A stretch of 64,000 bases of DNA from Desertimonas sp963772825 (GCA_963772825.1 CAVYYX010000015.1:62001-126000), one strand, 5' to 3'. Shown: positions 16,548 to 27,944, counted from the first letter of the stretch. A program made the numbers and translations. Notes: generated by a model from the letters alone, not told the origin.

Positions 16548-18781
16548 GCGTGACGTGGACCGCCTATCGCACCTGCCCGTTGTGTGAGGCAGGGTGTGGC
16601 CTGGAGGTCACCGTCCAAGGCGGTCACGTCAAACGGATCCGTGGCGATCGTGACGACGTGTTCAGCCACGGGTTCATCTGCCCGAAGGGGTCGACCCTCA
16701 AGCAGCTCCACGAGGACCCCGACAGAGTGCGCGCCCCCCTGGTGCGCCGCGATGGCGAGTTCGTCGAGGTGTCCTGGGACGAGGCCTTCGCCGAGATCGA
16801 GCGCCGCTTGATGCCGATCGTCGAGCGCCACGGGCGCGATGCCGTCGCCGTGTACCTCGGCAATCCCAACGCCCACTCGTTGGCCGGCATGCTCTACGGC
16901 AAGGCGCTGGTGAAGGCCGTCGGGTCGCGGAACGTGTACACGGCGAGCACTGTCGACCAGCGACCCAAGGAGCTCGCCGCGGCGCTGATGTTCGGCGGAC
17001 CGCTGATCGTCCCCGTCCCCGACATCGACCGCACCGACTTCTTGCTGATCCTCGGCGCCAATCCCTACGCCTCGAACGGCAGCCTGGCGACGGCGCCTGA
17101 CTGGCCGGGGCGACTCGAGGCACTGCGGTCCCGTGGCGGCAAGCTCGTCGTCGTCGACCCGCGCCGCAGCCGAACCGCCCAAGAGGCCGACGAGTGGATC
17201 GCCGTGCGCCCCGGCAGCGATCCGTTGCTCCTCGCCGCGATGGTCCGCGTGCTGCTCGACGAGCGGCTCGTCGATCTCGGCGACGTGGCGCCCTTCGTCG
17301 AAGGCGTCGAACGGCTCGGGCCGGCCTTGGCCGCGTTCGGCCCGGATGACGTCGCCGACGTCACCGGCGTCGAGGCGGCGACGATCCGCCGGCTGGCCCG
17401 GGAGTTGGCCGCCGCGCCGCGGGCGGCCGTCTACGGCCGCATCGGAACGACCACCGCCGAATTCGGGACGGTTGCGAGTTGGCTCGTCGACGTGCTCAAC
17501 ATCTGCACCGGCAATCTCGATCGGGCCGGCGGGGCGATGTTCACGACCCCGGCAGTCGCCGGCGCCAACACTCACGGCGCTCCCCGTGTCGGGCGCGGGG
17601 TGCGTCCCAACCATCCTCGCTCGCGGGTTCGCGACCTCCCTGGCACGTTCGGTGAACTACCCGCCGTGTGCCTCGCCGAGGAGATCGAGACGCCTGGCAA
17701 CGGGCAGATCAAGGCCCTCGTGTGCGTCGCCGGCAATCCGGTGCTGTCATTGCCCAACGGCGAACGGCTCGACGCCGCGCTGGGCTCGCTGGAGCTGATG
17801 GTGTCCGTCGACATCTACCGGAACGAGACGTCGCGACACGCCGACGTGATCCTGCCGGCGCCGTCGGCATTGGAGAAGGAGCACTACGACGTCGCCCTGT
17901 TGCAACTCGCCGTGCGCAACGTCGCCAATTGGTCGGTGGCGGTACTGCCGCGTCCCGAGGGCGAGCCGGACGAGTGGGAGGTGCTCGCCCGCCTGGCGTT
18001 GATCGCCCAGGGCGCCGGCGCCGACGCCGCGCCGACGGTCGTCGACGACCTCGTGATTGGCGCCCTCGTGAACGCCGCCGTTGCCGATGAGCACGGCCCG
18101 TTGCACGGCCGTCCCGCGGACGAGCTGCACGCCGCCCTCGCGCGACGGACGGGGCCGGCCCGGATCATCGACTTCTACCTGCGCAGCGGACCCTACGGCG
18201 ACCACTTCGGGACGAACCCCGCCGGGCTGACGCTCGACGCCCTGCTCGCCGCGCCCCACGGTGTCGACCTCGGACCGCTGCAGCCGCGCCTGCCTGACGG
18301 CTTGCGGACGCCGAGCGGGATGGTCGACATCGCCCCCCAGCCGATCCTCGACGACCTGCCGCGTCTGGAAGCGGCGCTGACTCGGTCGACCGAGGACTAC
18401 GTGCTGATCGGCCGCCGCGACCTGCGCTCCAACAACTCGTGGATGCACAACGTCGAGGTGCTCGTCAAGGGCAAGCCGCGGTGCGTGCTCCATGTCCATC
18501 CCGACGACGCGTCGACGATCGGGCTCGTCGACGGTGGGCAGGCCAAGGTGAGCAGTCGAGTGGGGACCGTCGTCGTGCCGATCGAGGTCACCGACAGGAT
18601 TCGTCGCGGCGTCGTCAGTCTGCCCCACGGTTGGGGTCACGACCTGCCGGGCGCCGACCTCGAGGTCGCCACCAGACATGCGGGTGTCAACGTCAACCGG
18701 CTCACCGACGACGAGATGTTCGATGCCCTCACCGGCACCGCTGTGCTCAACGGCGTGCCCGTCGAACTGGCCCCGGCCTGA
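16544..18781 (+). CDS. Molybdopterin-dependent oxidoreductase (DMSO reductase/formate dehydrogenase superfamily)
   Basis: This 745-residue large subunit binds one [4Fe-4S] cluster (Cys11, Cys14, Cys18 and Cys46: CPLCEAGCG ... FICPKG) and a bis-MGD cofactor. Domains follow the family order: cluster domain, MGD domains (ILGANPYASNGSL, VVVDPRRSRTAQEAD, CVAGNPVLSLPNG), and the C-terminal beta-barrel starting near LIGRRDLRSNNSWMHN. Around the metal-ligand position the sequence reads ASTVDQRPKELAA with no Cys or selenocysteine, so the Mo/W ligand may be Ser, Asp or none. No small subunit or maturation gene is adjacent, so it probably acts as a soluble single-subunit enzyme. Substrate is unknown. 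Confidence 0.88.
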   Translation: MSVTWTAYRTCPLCEAGCGLEVTVQGGHVKRIRGDRDDVFSHGFICPKGSTLKQLHEDPDRVRAPLVRRDGEFVEVSWDEAFAEIERRLMPIVERHGRDAVAVYLGNPNAHSLAGMLYGKALVKAVGSRNVYTASTVDQRPKELAAALMFGGPLIVPVPDIDRTDFLLILGANPYASNGSLATAPDWPGRLEALRSRGGKLVVVDPRRSRTAQEADEWIAVRPGSDPLLLAAMVRVLLDERLVDLGDVAPFVEGVERLGPALAAFGPDDVADVTGVEAATIRRLARELAAAPRAAVYGRIGTTTAEFGTVASWLVDVLNICTGNLDRAGGAMFTTPAVAGANTHGAPRVGRGVRPNHPRSRVRDLPGTFGELPAVCLAEEIETPGNGQIKALVCVAGNPVLSLPNGERLDAALGSLELMVSVDIYRNETSRHADVILPAPSALEKEHYDVALLQLAVRNVANWSVAVLPRPEGEPDEWEVLARLALIAQGAGADAAPTVVDDLVIGALVNAAVADEHGPLHGRPADELHAALARRTGPARIIDFYLRSGPYGDHFGTNPAGLTLDALLAAPHGVDLGPLQPRLPDGLRTPSGMVDIAPQPILDDLPRLEAALTRSTEDYVLIGRRDLRSNNSWMHNVEVLVKGKPRCVLHVHPDDASTIGLVDGGQAKVSSRVGTVVVPIEVTDRIRRGVVSLPHGWGHDLPGADLEVATRHAGVNVNRLTDDEMFDALTGTAVLNGVPVELAPA

Positions 18782-18795
18782 CGGGCGACACTCTC

Positions 18796-19989
18796 GTGGT
18801 GCGTACTGCCTACGCCCTGCTCTCAGCCGCCGCGCTCATCTCGGTTCCGGCCACCACCGAACCTTCGCCAGAGCCCGAGTGGCGGATCGCCGAGCTGCGC
18901 GGCATCGAGGTCGACGGCGAGATCAGCTCGCTGTCCCCTGACGGCAAGTGGATCGCCGGTATCGGCCCGGAGAACACGCTGTGCCTCTGGGACGCCGAGA
19001 CGCTGTCACCGCAATGCGACGACACACCGCTGCAGATCTCCCGGCAGATCCCGTTGCCGACGATGGCCTGGGCTCCTGACAGTTCCGCAGTGGCGTTCGA
19101 CCTCAGTGCCCTCGTGGAGGCCGTCGACAGCGACGTCTACGTCTTCGACGTGGCGACCGCCGAGCTCGCCAACCTCACCGACGACGGTTACGAGGGATCG
19201 TCGTTCGACGACGCACCAGTCGGCACTCCGGTCGACATCGTGCCGGCGTGGTCACCAGACGGGAGCCAGCTGGCGTTTGTGCGCAGCTCGTTCGGCGACG
19301 AACCCCGATCGACCACAATCATGCGCATCGACCGCAGCGGCGGCGATCCCGTCGAAGTCCACCGCCTCGACGTCGCCGAGCCGTTCGCCGTCTGGACGCC
19401 GATGCACTGGTTGGCCGACGACACGATCATCTACGCCCAGACCAGCAGCGACGTCGAAGAGCCGACAAACGGTATCTGGCGCCTACCGCTCGACGGCGGC
19501 ACGCCGGTCCGGCTGAAGCTCGGCGACGTGGACGAGCCTGGGTTGGTCGTCGGTGCCGCGCGAGGTGACTACCTGTCCATGCTGTCGCTGCCCCTGGTCA
19601 CGCAGTCCACCGATCCAGCGATGACGAAGTTCTGGATCGCCGGTCTCGACGGCTCGACCGTGCCCGTGCTCAACGTCGATCCAGCGACCGGCGCTCCGGT
19701 AACACCCGACGAGATCGCCGACGACCCTGGCGACGTGATGACGCTCGCCTGGCCGATCACCCCGGTCGGGCTGTCTCCGGACGGGGAAGCCGGGCTCGTG
19801 GCCTACCGCGACGGCGACGAGCTCGCCTTCTCCCGTGTCGACCCCTCCACCGGCGATCTCGGGCCGCTCGAGTTCCGAGTCCCGTTCGTCCCCACCGATC
19901 CGACACCGCCACAGTGGGCGGCCAACGACGTGGCCCTGCTGCGCGGGCCGCCGGGCAACGCCCTCCTGCTCACCCTCGAGGAGACCTGA
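18796..19989 (+). CDS. Secreted TolB-like beta-propeller protein
   Basis: The start is taken at GTG 18796 (a second GTG follows directly), because it gives a signal peptide (VRTAYALLSAAALISVPATT) and sits 15 bases after the upstream stop; a longer frame to 18439 only shadows that gene. The mature ~375 residues contain TolB/WD40-like blades: ISSLSPDGKWIAGIG, PTMAWAPDSSAVAFD, VPAWSPDGSQLAFVRSS, GLSPDGEAGLVAYRDGDELAF. It lacks a lipobox. Such propellers bind proteins or ligands outside the membrane. Being close downstream of the oxidoreductase it may be co-transcribed, but no functional tie is visible. Confidence 0.75.
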   Translation: MVRTAYALLSAAALISVPATTEPSPEPEWRIAELRGIEVDGEISSLSPDGKWIAGIGPENTLCLWDAETLSPQCDDTPLQISRQIPLPTMAWAPDSSAVAFDLSALVEAVDSDVYVFDVATAELANLTDDGYEGSSFDDAPVGTPVDIVPAWSPDGSQLAFVRSSFGDEPRSTTIMRIDRSGGDPVEVHRLDVAEPFAVWTPMHWLADDTIIYAQTSSDVEEPTNGIWRLPLDGGTPVRLKLGDVDEPGLVVGAARGDYLSMLSLPLVTQSTDPAMTKFWIAGLDGSTVPVLNVDPATGAPVTPDEIADDPGDVMTLAWPITPVGLSPDGEAGLVAYRDGDELAFSRVDPSTGDLGPLEFRVPFVPTDPTPPQWAANDVALLRGPPGNALLLTLEET

Positions 19990-20030
19990 CCAGCGTCAGG
20001 AAACCGGTCGCGGATCGTGTCACGAGACCA

Positions 20031-20182
20031 CTCCGTCGGGGGTGCGGGAGGGGGCAGTCGCCCCCTCGCCGGCGGCGAAAAGGCCAGCTTGCTGGCCCGC
20101 CGCCTTGAGTTTCGGTGCGGCGAAGCCGCTCGATGAGCTCGGCCGAACGGAGAGAGCGAGCGAAGCGAGTGAACGAGTGAGG
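20031..20182 (+). repeat. ~150-bp multi-hairpin dispersed repeat, copy 1
   Basis: This element is a run of small stem-loops: GGGGGCAGTCGCCCCC, GGCCAGCTTGCTGGCC, GCGGCGAAGCCGC and GAGCGAGCGAAGCGAGTG. In inverted orientation the same string of hairpins and connecting sequence (CTCCGTCGGGGGT ... GAGCTCG.CCGAACGGAG) is at 55922-56068. It lies between the propeller gene and the pyrophosphatase and is non-coding. Confidence 0.8.
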
Positions 20183-20342
20183 TCGAAGCAGCTGGTTACC
20201 GGCAGGTAGGAGGGCGACGGCGGAGGGGGTATTCTTGCGCCCGCTGTGCCCGGGTGTCGGGGTCTGGGCGGTGCCCAGCCGTCGAGTCCCGGGCCCCCAC
20301 CGGACCGGGCGGCAGAGCGGCCGCGCGTGAGCAGGAGACATT
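20183..20342 (+). promoter_or_regulatory. hppA leader with CTGGGC/GCCCAG hairpin
   Basis: The 160 bases before hppA contain a short perfect hairpin CTGGGC-GGT-GCCCAG (20264-20278) within GGTCTGGGCGGTGCCCAG, nested in a wider CCCGGG...CCCGGG pair. Almost the same string is tandemly repeated upstream of rho (63811). A ribosome site AGGAGA lies about 6 bases before the GTG start. It may be a regulatory leader; no known riboswitch fits. Confidence 0.4.
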
Positions 20343-22706
<2,364 letters not shown>

Positions 22707-22713
22707 CCAACCG

Positions 22714-23333
22714 ATGTTCTCCGGGCTGGCCGATTGGGTCACCGATGTCGTCGACGCGCTCGGCTACATCGGTGTCGCCCTGCTCGTCGCCCTCGAGAAC
22801 GTCTTCCCCCGATCCCGTCGGAGATCATCCTGCCGTTCGCCGGCTTCGTCGCCCGCGATGGCGGGGCCACGCTGCCTGGGATGATCGCCGCGGCGACGGT
22901 GGGTTCGCTGATCGGGGCGCTCGTGCTCTACGGCATCGCCGCATGGATCGGCCCTGACCGCCTCGACCGCTTCCTGCTGCGCTACGGCAGGTGGTTTCGG
23001 CTGACGCCGAGCGACGTGCGTCGCGCCGAAGGATGGTTCGACGACAACGCCGATCGTGCCGTGCTCGTCTGCCGATGCGTGCCGTTGCTGCGGTCGCTGG
23101 TGTCGATCCCGGCGGGATTCCGGCGGATGAACCTCGTGCGCTTCCTCGTGCTGACGTTGATCGGCTCGCTGATCTGGAACACCGCCCTGGTGACCGCCGG
23201 CTACGTGCTGCGCGACAACTGGGAGGACGTCGAGCCGATCATCTCGATCGTCCAGTACGTGGTGATCGCCCTGATCGTCGCCGGCATCGCCTGGTTCGCC
23301 TGGACCAAGCTGCGAACGCGTGCTGCCGACTGA
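22714..23333 (+). CDS. DedA-family membrane protein (frameshift in a C-run near 22806)
   Basis: DedA/SNARE-associated proteins are membrane transporters implicated in recycling undecaprenyl phosphate and other lipids. The start ATG 22714 gives MFSGLADWVTDVVDALGYIGVALLVALENVFP, then the frame is lost. Five Cs stand where six are expected in TTCCCCCCGATC. Restoring one gives the family motif ENVFPPIPSEIILPFAGF, and the rest continues in the next frame to 23333. The second half has FLLRYGRWFRLTP, CRCVPLLRSLVSIPAG and three further helices. At ~206 aa it is of normal length. It follows hppA by 7 bases. Confidence 0.85.
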
Positions 23334-23384
23334 TGCCCTGACAGGAACCGCTTGCGAGCCCTCTGAGCGGCTCGACACCAAGCT

Positions 23385-23463
23385 CGATCTGGGCGGCCTG
23401 CGGTCCGATCCCACTTCTGGGCGGCCGGCGGTCCGGTTTACCGGGGTTCGGCCGCCCAGATAG
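23385..23463. repeat. Two-direct-plus-one-inverted hairpin locus, family GATCTGGGCGGC, copy 2
   Basis: Direct arms GATCTGGGCGGCCTGCGGTC (23386) and CTTCTGGGCGGCCGGCGGTC (23413) precede one inverted arm CGGCCGCCCAGAT (23449-23461). It lies between the convergent dedA and hydrolase genes, so it could terminate from both sides. The arms match those of the locus at 11902. Confidence 0.75.
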
Positions 23464-23466
23464 CCA

Positions 23467-24043
23467 TCACAGAGTACGCAGCCAGTCGGTGACGATGGTC
23501 GCCACGGCCCCGTCCTTGCCCTTGAGGTCGTGGCCGCCGTCGAGCCAATGGTGGGTCACCACGCCAGGGATCGTCGCCGTCCACTGCTGCAGCTCGTCGG
23601 GTGAGCCAAAGGGGTCGCGCGTGCCGTGGACGAACAGCCACGGCACTTCCACGTTCGCGAGGTGTTCGACGCGCAGCCGGTCTGGCCTGCCTGGCGGGTG
23701 GAGCGGATAGGAGACCGTGACGACGCCGAGCAGCCGCTTCGGTGGGGCCAGCCCGTCGACCCCGGCGGCGACCATCGAGCAGATCCGGCCACCCATCGAA
23801 CGTCCACCGACGACCACGTTGCGGCGGCTGCCGATCGCCGCCAGCTCCTCCCGAACGGCAGCCATCAGCACCTCGGGCTTGTCCGGCGCCTTTCGACCAG
23901 CTTTGCGATAGGGAAAGTCGGCACGCACTGCCGACCAGCCGGGCAGCGAGCTGACGGCCGCGTCGACGCGCGACGAGGGTCGGTTGGTCGCGCCCGCTAC
24001 CCGCTCCGGGGAAGAGCAGCATCGTGCCCGATCGGGCGGTCAC
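23467..24043 (-). CDS. Alpha/beta-hydrolase (KANL2/dienelactone hydrolase-like; frameshift near 23998)
   Basis: This small serine hydrolase of about 191 aa has its nucleophile elbow in VVVGGRSMGGRICSM (Ser of GRSMG). The acid lies in WLFVHGTRDPFGSPDEL, and the His in HHWLDGGHDLKGKDG. The N-terminus MTARSGTMLLFPGAGSG is in one frame; an extra G near 23998 pushes the following ATNRPSSRVDAAVSSLPGW into another, after which it is intact. The small size without a cap domain fits the uncharacterised alpha/beta hydrolases related to KAT8 NSL subunit 2. Substrate unknown. It overlaps the J-domain gene upstream by four bases (ATGA). Confidence 0.8.
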
Positions 24044-24744
24044 TTCGGCACTGCCTCCGACAGGATCTGGCGCGCCGTGGCCAGGTCGTGCATCGCCTTC
24101 GCCGCGTCCGCCTGATCACCGCCGTGGTCGGGGTGCACCGAGCGCATCCGCTGCCGGAACTTGGCGGTCAGCTGGCGGCGAGTCGGTGTCGGCGAGCCGA
24201 CCGGAAAGCCGAGGACGTCCATCGCCCAGGCCCGTGGATCGGCAAGCGCCGACAGCGGAACCGACGTCGTCCCGGCGAGGTGGGTGATCAATGCCGGGCC
24301 GACCGGACCTCGCCAGCGCATCGCCTGATGGAGCAATGGGGCGATCACCAGCCGGCTCGTGGGGGCCAGCCGTTCGACGGCGTACACCGCCCCGAGGACC
24401 ATCGACATCGGTGTGCCTCTGGAGTCGAACTGGAAACTGAGCTCCTCGCCGTCACCGTGCAACTGGTGCAGCGATCGCCCGAGGCCGTGACGGTCGATCT
24501 GGAAGCGGTGGCGCAGGCGCGGCTGGACGATCCGCTCCCCCAGCTCGACCTGCCCGATCAGGCGGTGCACGTCGGGGATCAGATCCTCGTCGACCTCGTC
24601 GATGTGGGCGGCGATCACGGCACCGAGGAGCAGACCGCCGAAGCCGGGGGGCGGGTCGGCCGGAAGAATGAGGTGGCCGAGAGCGACGCGGCGAGTCGGG
24701 GCGAGCGGGCGGGTGTGCCACACCTCCAGCTCGGCGAGGAGCAT
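24040..24744 (-). CDS. J-domain protein with an N-terminal uncharacterised region
   Basis: This 234-residue protein ends in a J-domain-like helix pair. TPTRRQLTAKFRQRMRSVHPDHGGDQADAAKAMHDLATARQIL contains the HPD motif needed to stimulate Hsp70/DnaK. The first ~170 residues are of unknown fold, rich in aliphatic residues, with no zinc or Gly/Phe region. It is therefore a specialised co-chaperone rather than DnaJ. It is coupled to the hydrolase downstream (four-base overlap) and is five bases from the duplicated-domain gene upstream, so the three form an operon. What client it serves is not visible. Confidence 0.75.
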   Translation of the reverse strand: MLLAELEVWHTRPLAPTRRVALGHLILPADPPPGFGGLLLGAVIAAHIDEVDEDLIPDVHRLIGQVELGERIVQPRLRHRFQIDRHGLGRSLHQLHGDGEELSFQFDSRGTPMSMVLGAVYAVERLAPTSRLVIAPLLHQAMRWRGPVGPALITHLAGTTSVPLSALADPRAWAMDVLGFPVGSPTPTRRQLTAKFRQRMRSVHPDHGGDQADAAKAMHDLATARQILSEAVPK

Positions 24745-24749
24745 CGCCG

Positions 24750-25451
24750 TCAGACGTAGGGCCGCACGAGCGAGCGCAAGTGCTGCGCCGCGCCGATCAC
24801 GTCGGACGGCGCAGGTTCCGCGGCGTCACTCACCTCGGCGAGCCGGCCAGCTGACTCGACCACGCCGCGCCAGACGTTCTTGGCGAGTCCGTAGGGAGGA
24901 TGGGCTGGATCGCAGCTCCCCGCGAGCACCGCCACATCCTCCCGGCCGATTCGGTCCTCTGGATCCTTGGCCAGCCGGTCGGAGGCGGCGAACAACCGCG
25001 AGAGCGCATCATCCGGCGGCGCGGCCGCGGCGCCGGCGACGACCGTGCCGGCCTCGATGCCGTCGAGCAACTCGTCGACCGCCGGCTCCGCCTCGGCGGC
25101 GACGAAGATCGTCGCCGCTTCCCAGCGGTGGGCAACACCCGCCTCGACGAGCGCCGCCGTCAGCGTGTCCCGATCGTCGTCCGGCCATTCGTCGAGGCCG
25201 TACTCGACCGCCGCCTCGTCCTCGGCGAGGGCGATCGGAAACGGCCCGAGCTCGTCGTCGAGACGCTCGAAGAGGGCGTCGGCGCGTGGCTCGAGCATCT
25301 CGGGAACGACCAGCTCCTCGCCGGACCACACGTGGGCGATCTCCTCCTCGGCGAGGGCGGCCGACAGCTCGGCGCGCTGTTCGAGGTTCCACGCCGAAAC
25401 GTCGTAGTGCACCTTGACGGCATCAGGATCGTTGGGGTCCCAGTCGAGCAC
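24750..25451 (-). CDS. Acidic protein with an internal domain duplication, unknown function
   Basis: This 233-residue acidic protein contains two similar ~55-residue units. The first (about residues 14-66) runs VHYDVSAW, then RAELSAALAEEEIAHVWSGEELVV and ADALFERLDD. The second (about 82-134) runs VEYGLDEW, then RDTLTAALVEAGVAHRWEAATIFV and VDELLDGIE. Each resembles a small alpha/beta sensor-like unit. The last ~90 residues (LFAASDRLAKDPEDRIG onward) form an alpha-helical tail. I do not recognise a named family. It is the first gene of an operon with the J-domain protein and hydrolase, and it is divergent from glpX by 37 bases. Confidence 0.7.
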   Translation of the reverse strand: MLDWDPNDPDAVKVHYDVSAWNLEQRAELSAALAEEEIAHVWSGEELVVPEMLEPRADALFERLDDELGPFPIALAEDEAAVEYGLDEWPDDDRDTLTAALVEAGVAHRWEAATIFVAAEAEPAVDELLDGIEAGTVVAGAAAAPPDDALSRLFAASDRLAKDPEDRIGREDVAVLAGSCDPAHPPYGLAKNVWRGVVESAGRLAEVSDAAEPAPSDVIGAAQHLRSLVRPYV

Positions 25452-25488
25452 GACCGGAACGCTAACGGGACCCGCCTACGCTTTGGTC

Positions 25489-26478
25489 ATGGCGACATCG
25501 TCTTTGCGTCCCGACCGCAACCTGGCAATGGAGCTCGTGCGGGTCACGGAGGCGGCGGCGTTGGCGGCATCGCGGTGGATCGGGCGCGGCGACAAGGAAG
25601 GCGCCGACGGGGCAGCCGTGACGGCGATGCGCACGGTGCTGTCCACCGTGACGATGGACGGCATCGTCGTCATCGGCGAGGGTGAGAAGGACGACGCCCC
25701 GATGCTGTTCAACGGCGAACGGGTCGGCGACGGCACTCCACCGCTCGTCGACGTTGCGGTCGACCCGATCGACGGGACGCGGCTCACCGCCGAGGGGCGG
25801 ACCAACGCCCTGTCGGTGATCGCTGTGAGCGAGCGCGGGTCGATGTTCGATCCGGGGCCGTCGTTCTACATGGAGAAGATCGCCGTCGGGCCGAGCGCCG
25901 TCGGGGCGATCGACATCACCGCCACGGCGACCCAGAACCTGCGTTGGATCGCCAAGTCAAAGGGTGAGTCGGTGCGCGACCTGATGGTCGTGATCCTCGA
26001 CCGGCCCCGCCACGCCGAGTTGATCGACGAGGTGCGGGCATCCGGGGCACGGATCCGGATGATCACCGACGGCGACGTGTACGGCGCCGTCGCCACGGCC
26101 TGGCCGCGGGCCGGCGTCGATGTGCTGCTCGGAATCGGAGGGACCCCCGAGGGAGTCGTCACGGCTGCTGCCCTGAAGGCGATGGGCGGCGAGATCCAGG
26201 GGCGGCTGTGGTGCCGCGACGATGCCGAGCGGGCCACGCTGGCTGCCAGCGGCTACGACACCGACACGGTGCTCACGATGGACGACCTCGTGCGCAGCGA
26301 CAACTGCTTCTTCGCCGCTACCGGGATCACCGACGGCCCGCTGCTCAACGGGGTGCGCACCGACGACCGCGGCGTGATGACCCAGAGCCTCGTGATGCGT
26401 TCCCGATCGGGCACCGTGCGGATGATCGACGCCCTGCACCGCGTCGACAAGGTCAACGCCGTACTCGACGCCAACTGA
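25489..26478 (+). CDS. glpX: Class II fructose-1,6-bisphosphatase
   Basis: GlpX removes the 1-phosphate of fructose-1,6-bisphosphate in gluconeogenesis. It is the only FBPase in most actinobacteria. Seen here are GEGEKDDAPMLFNGE and the metal site DPIDGTRLTAEGRTNALSV, shared with the IMPase/FBPase superfamily. Later motifs include GIGGTPEGVVTAAALKAMGGEIQGRL. At 329 aa it is full length. The frame is open to 25414, but ATG 25489 matches the usual N-terminus MATSSLRPDRNLAMELVRVTEAAALA. A strong hairpin follows its stop. Confidence 0.95.
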   Translation: MATSSLRPDRNLAMELVRVTEAAALAASRWIGRGDKEGADGAAVTAMRTVLSTVTMDGIVVIGEGEKDDAPMLFNGERVGDGTPPLVDVAVDPIDGTRLTAEGRTNALSVIAVSERGSMFDPGPSFYMEKIAVGPSAVGAIDITATATQNLRWIAKSKGESVRDLMVVILDRPRHAELIDEVRASGARIRMITDGDVYGAVATAWPRAGVDVLLGIGGTPEGVVTAAALKAMGGEIQGRLWCRDDAERATLAASGYDTDTVLTMDDLVRSDNCFFAATGITDGPLLNGVRTDDRGVMTQSLVMRSRSGTVRMIDALHRVDKVNAVLDAN

Positions 26479-26494
26479 CACCCTCACCAAGCAA

Positions 26495-26540
26495 CCGATG
26501 GGTGTTTAGGGGACCGTTCCGTCCCCTAAACACCCATCGG
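26495..26540. terminator. Perfect 20-bp stem hairpin, bidirectional terminator between glpX and nhaA
   Basis: CCGATGGGTGTTTAGGGGAC (26495-26514) is followed by CGTTCC and then the exact inverse at 26521-26540. It sits between the convergent 3' ends of glpX and nhaA. The right arm also encodes the last residues of NhaA. There is no T-run, as expected for high-GC actinobacteria. Confidence 0.8.
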
Positions 26541-27861
26541 TCGGGTGGCGGGCCGGTCGGGCCACTCGGCTGAACACGGCCCACCCGGCGAGGGCGGCGA
26601 CGATCGACGCCGTGAGCGTTCCGATCTTGGCGTCGTCCTGCAGGCGGAGCTCGTCGAAGGCCAGACCGGTGATGAACAGGGACACCGTGAAGCCGATCCC
26701 GGCGACGGTGCCGACGCCGACGATGTGTCCCCATCTCGTTCCCTCGGGCAGCCGCCCAAGTCCGGTACGCACGGCGATCCAGGAGAACGCCGAGATGCCG
26801 ACCAGCTTGCCGATGACGAGGCCGAGGAAGACGCCGATGAACACGGCGGACGGATCGCTGAGCTGCCCACCGTCGAGTTGGACCCCGGCATTGGCGATGG
26901 CGAAGAGGGGCACGATGACGTAGCTCGTCCACGGATGCAGGCCGTCGATCAACCGGTCACACGCCGAGATCGATCCACGGATCGCAAACGCTGCCATGCG
27001 CACGTCGGCGGCGTGAAGGTCCCGACGGTCCTCGAGGACGTCGACGATCTCATCGGCTTCGAGGTCGGTCTGCCGCGCCGTCGCCGGGGTCAGCAGCCCC
27101 ATCACGACGCCGGCGATCGTGGCGTGGACCCCCGACTCGTAGACCATCAGCCACAGCAACAGCCCGAGGATCAGGAAGATCGGTGGGTACGTGACGTCGA
27201 GACGCAGGATGACCGCGACGACCACGGCAACGCCGGCGGCGAAGACGAGGAAGATCGGCTCGAGGTCCGACGTGTAGAACACGGCGATCACGACGATCGC
27301 CCCGATGTCGTCGACGATCGCCAGGGTGAGCAGGAGCACCTTGATCGATGCCGGGACACGTGACCCGAGGAGGGCGACGACGCCGAGGGCGAAGGCGACG
27401 TCGGTCGCCATCGGGATCCCCCATCCGTCACGTCCGTCGCCTCCGGCATTGATCGCTAAGAAGATCGCCGCAGGGACGATCATCCCGCCGAACGCGGCCA
27501 TCGCCGGCAGGGCGACGGCCTTGCGGTCGCGCAGCTCGCCGACGACGAGCTCGCGCTTGATCTCCATCCCCACGACGAAGAAGAACAGCCCCATCAACAG
27601 GTCGTTGACGAGGTGCAGGAGATCCTCCTCGAACTCATAGCCGCCGACCTGTACGCGCACCTCCGTCGCCAGGAACGACTCGTAGCTGGCCGGCCAGGCG
27701 TTGGCCCAGACCAGCGCGGCAAACGTGGCCAGGATGAGCAGGATTCCGCCGGCCGCCTCGACATGCAGGAAGCGGCTCAGCGGCTGGGCAACGACGCGCG
27801 CCAGGCGGCGGTCGCTGTGCAAGAAACTGGGTGATGCACTCGGGATCGGTCGGGTGGGCAC
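26506..27861 (-). CDS. nhaA: Na+/H+ antiporter NhaA
   Basis: This 451-residue secondary transporter exchanges internal Na+ for H+ at alkaline pH. It has about 12 helices. The ion site is visible as IPMATDVAFALGVVALLG and LTLAIVDDIGAIVVIAVFY (paired Asp of NhaA helix V). The family N-terminal SFFFFVVGMEIKREL-type segment appears as GLFFFVVGMEIKRELVVGELR. The GTG start at 27861 precedes MPTRPIPSASPSFLHSDRRLARVV. The last ~10 codons (HPTDGCLGDGTVP) read into the terminator hairpin shared with glpX, so the natural C-terminus may have been extended by the hairpin insertion. Confidence 0.93.
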   Translation of the reverse strand: MPTRPIPSASPSFLHSDRRLARVVAQPLSRFLHVEAAGGILLILATFAALVWANAWPASYESFLATEVRVQVGGYEFEEDLLHLVNDLLMGLFFFVVGMEIKRELVVGELRDRKAVALPAMAAFGGMIVPAAIFLAINAGGDGRDGWGIPMATDVAFALGVVALLGSRVPASIKVLLLTLAIVDDIGAIVVIAVFYTSDLEPIFLVFAAGVAVVVAVILRLDVTYPPIFLILGLLLWLMVYESGVHATIAGVVMGLLTPATARQTDLEADEIVDVLEDRRDLHAADVRMAAFAIRGSISACDRLIDGLHPWTSYVIVPLFAIANAGVQLDGGQLSDPSAVFIGVFLGLVIGKLVGISAFSWIAVRTGLGRLPEGTRWGHIVGVGTVAGIGFTVSLFITGLAFDELRLQDDAKIGTLTASIVAALAGWAVFSRVARPARHPTDGCLGDGTVP

Positions 27862-27944
27862 GGGTTGACTCCGGGGTCGGCGGTCTCGTCGCCGACCAGA
27901 CTTCCCGGCACCCCGGGCCAGACGTTACCCGCCAGGTGACGCGG

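Noticed and set aside
16544..18781. Selenocysteine in the molybdoenzyme
   Set aside because: No in-frame TGA occurs within the gene at the ligand site; the frame is continuous.
18439..18795. N-terminal extension of the TolB-like protein
   Set aside because: It overlaps the oxidoreductase 3' end in another frame and hides an evident signal peptide at 18796.
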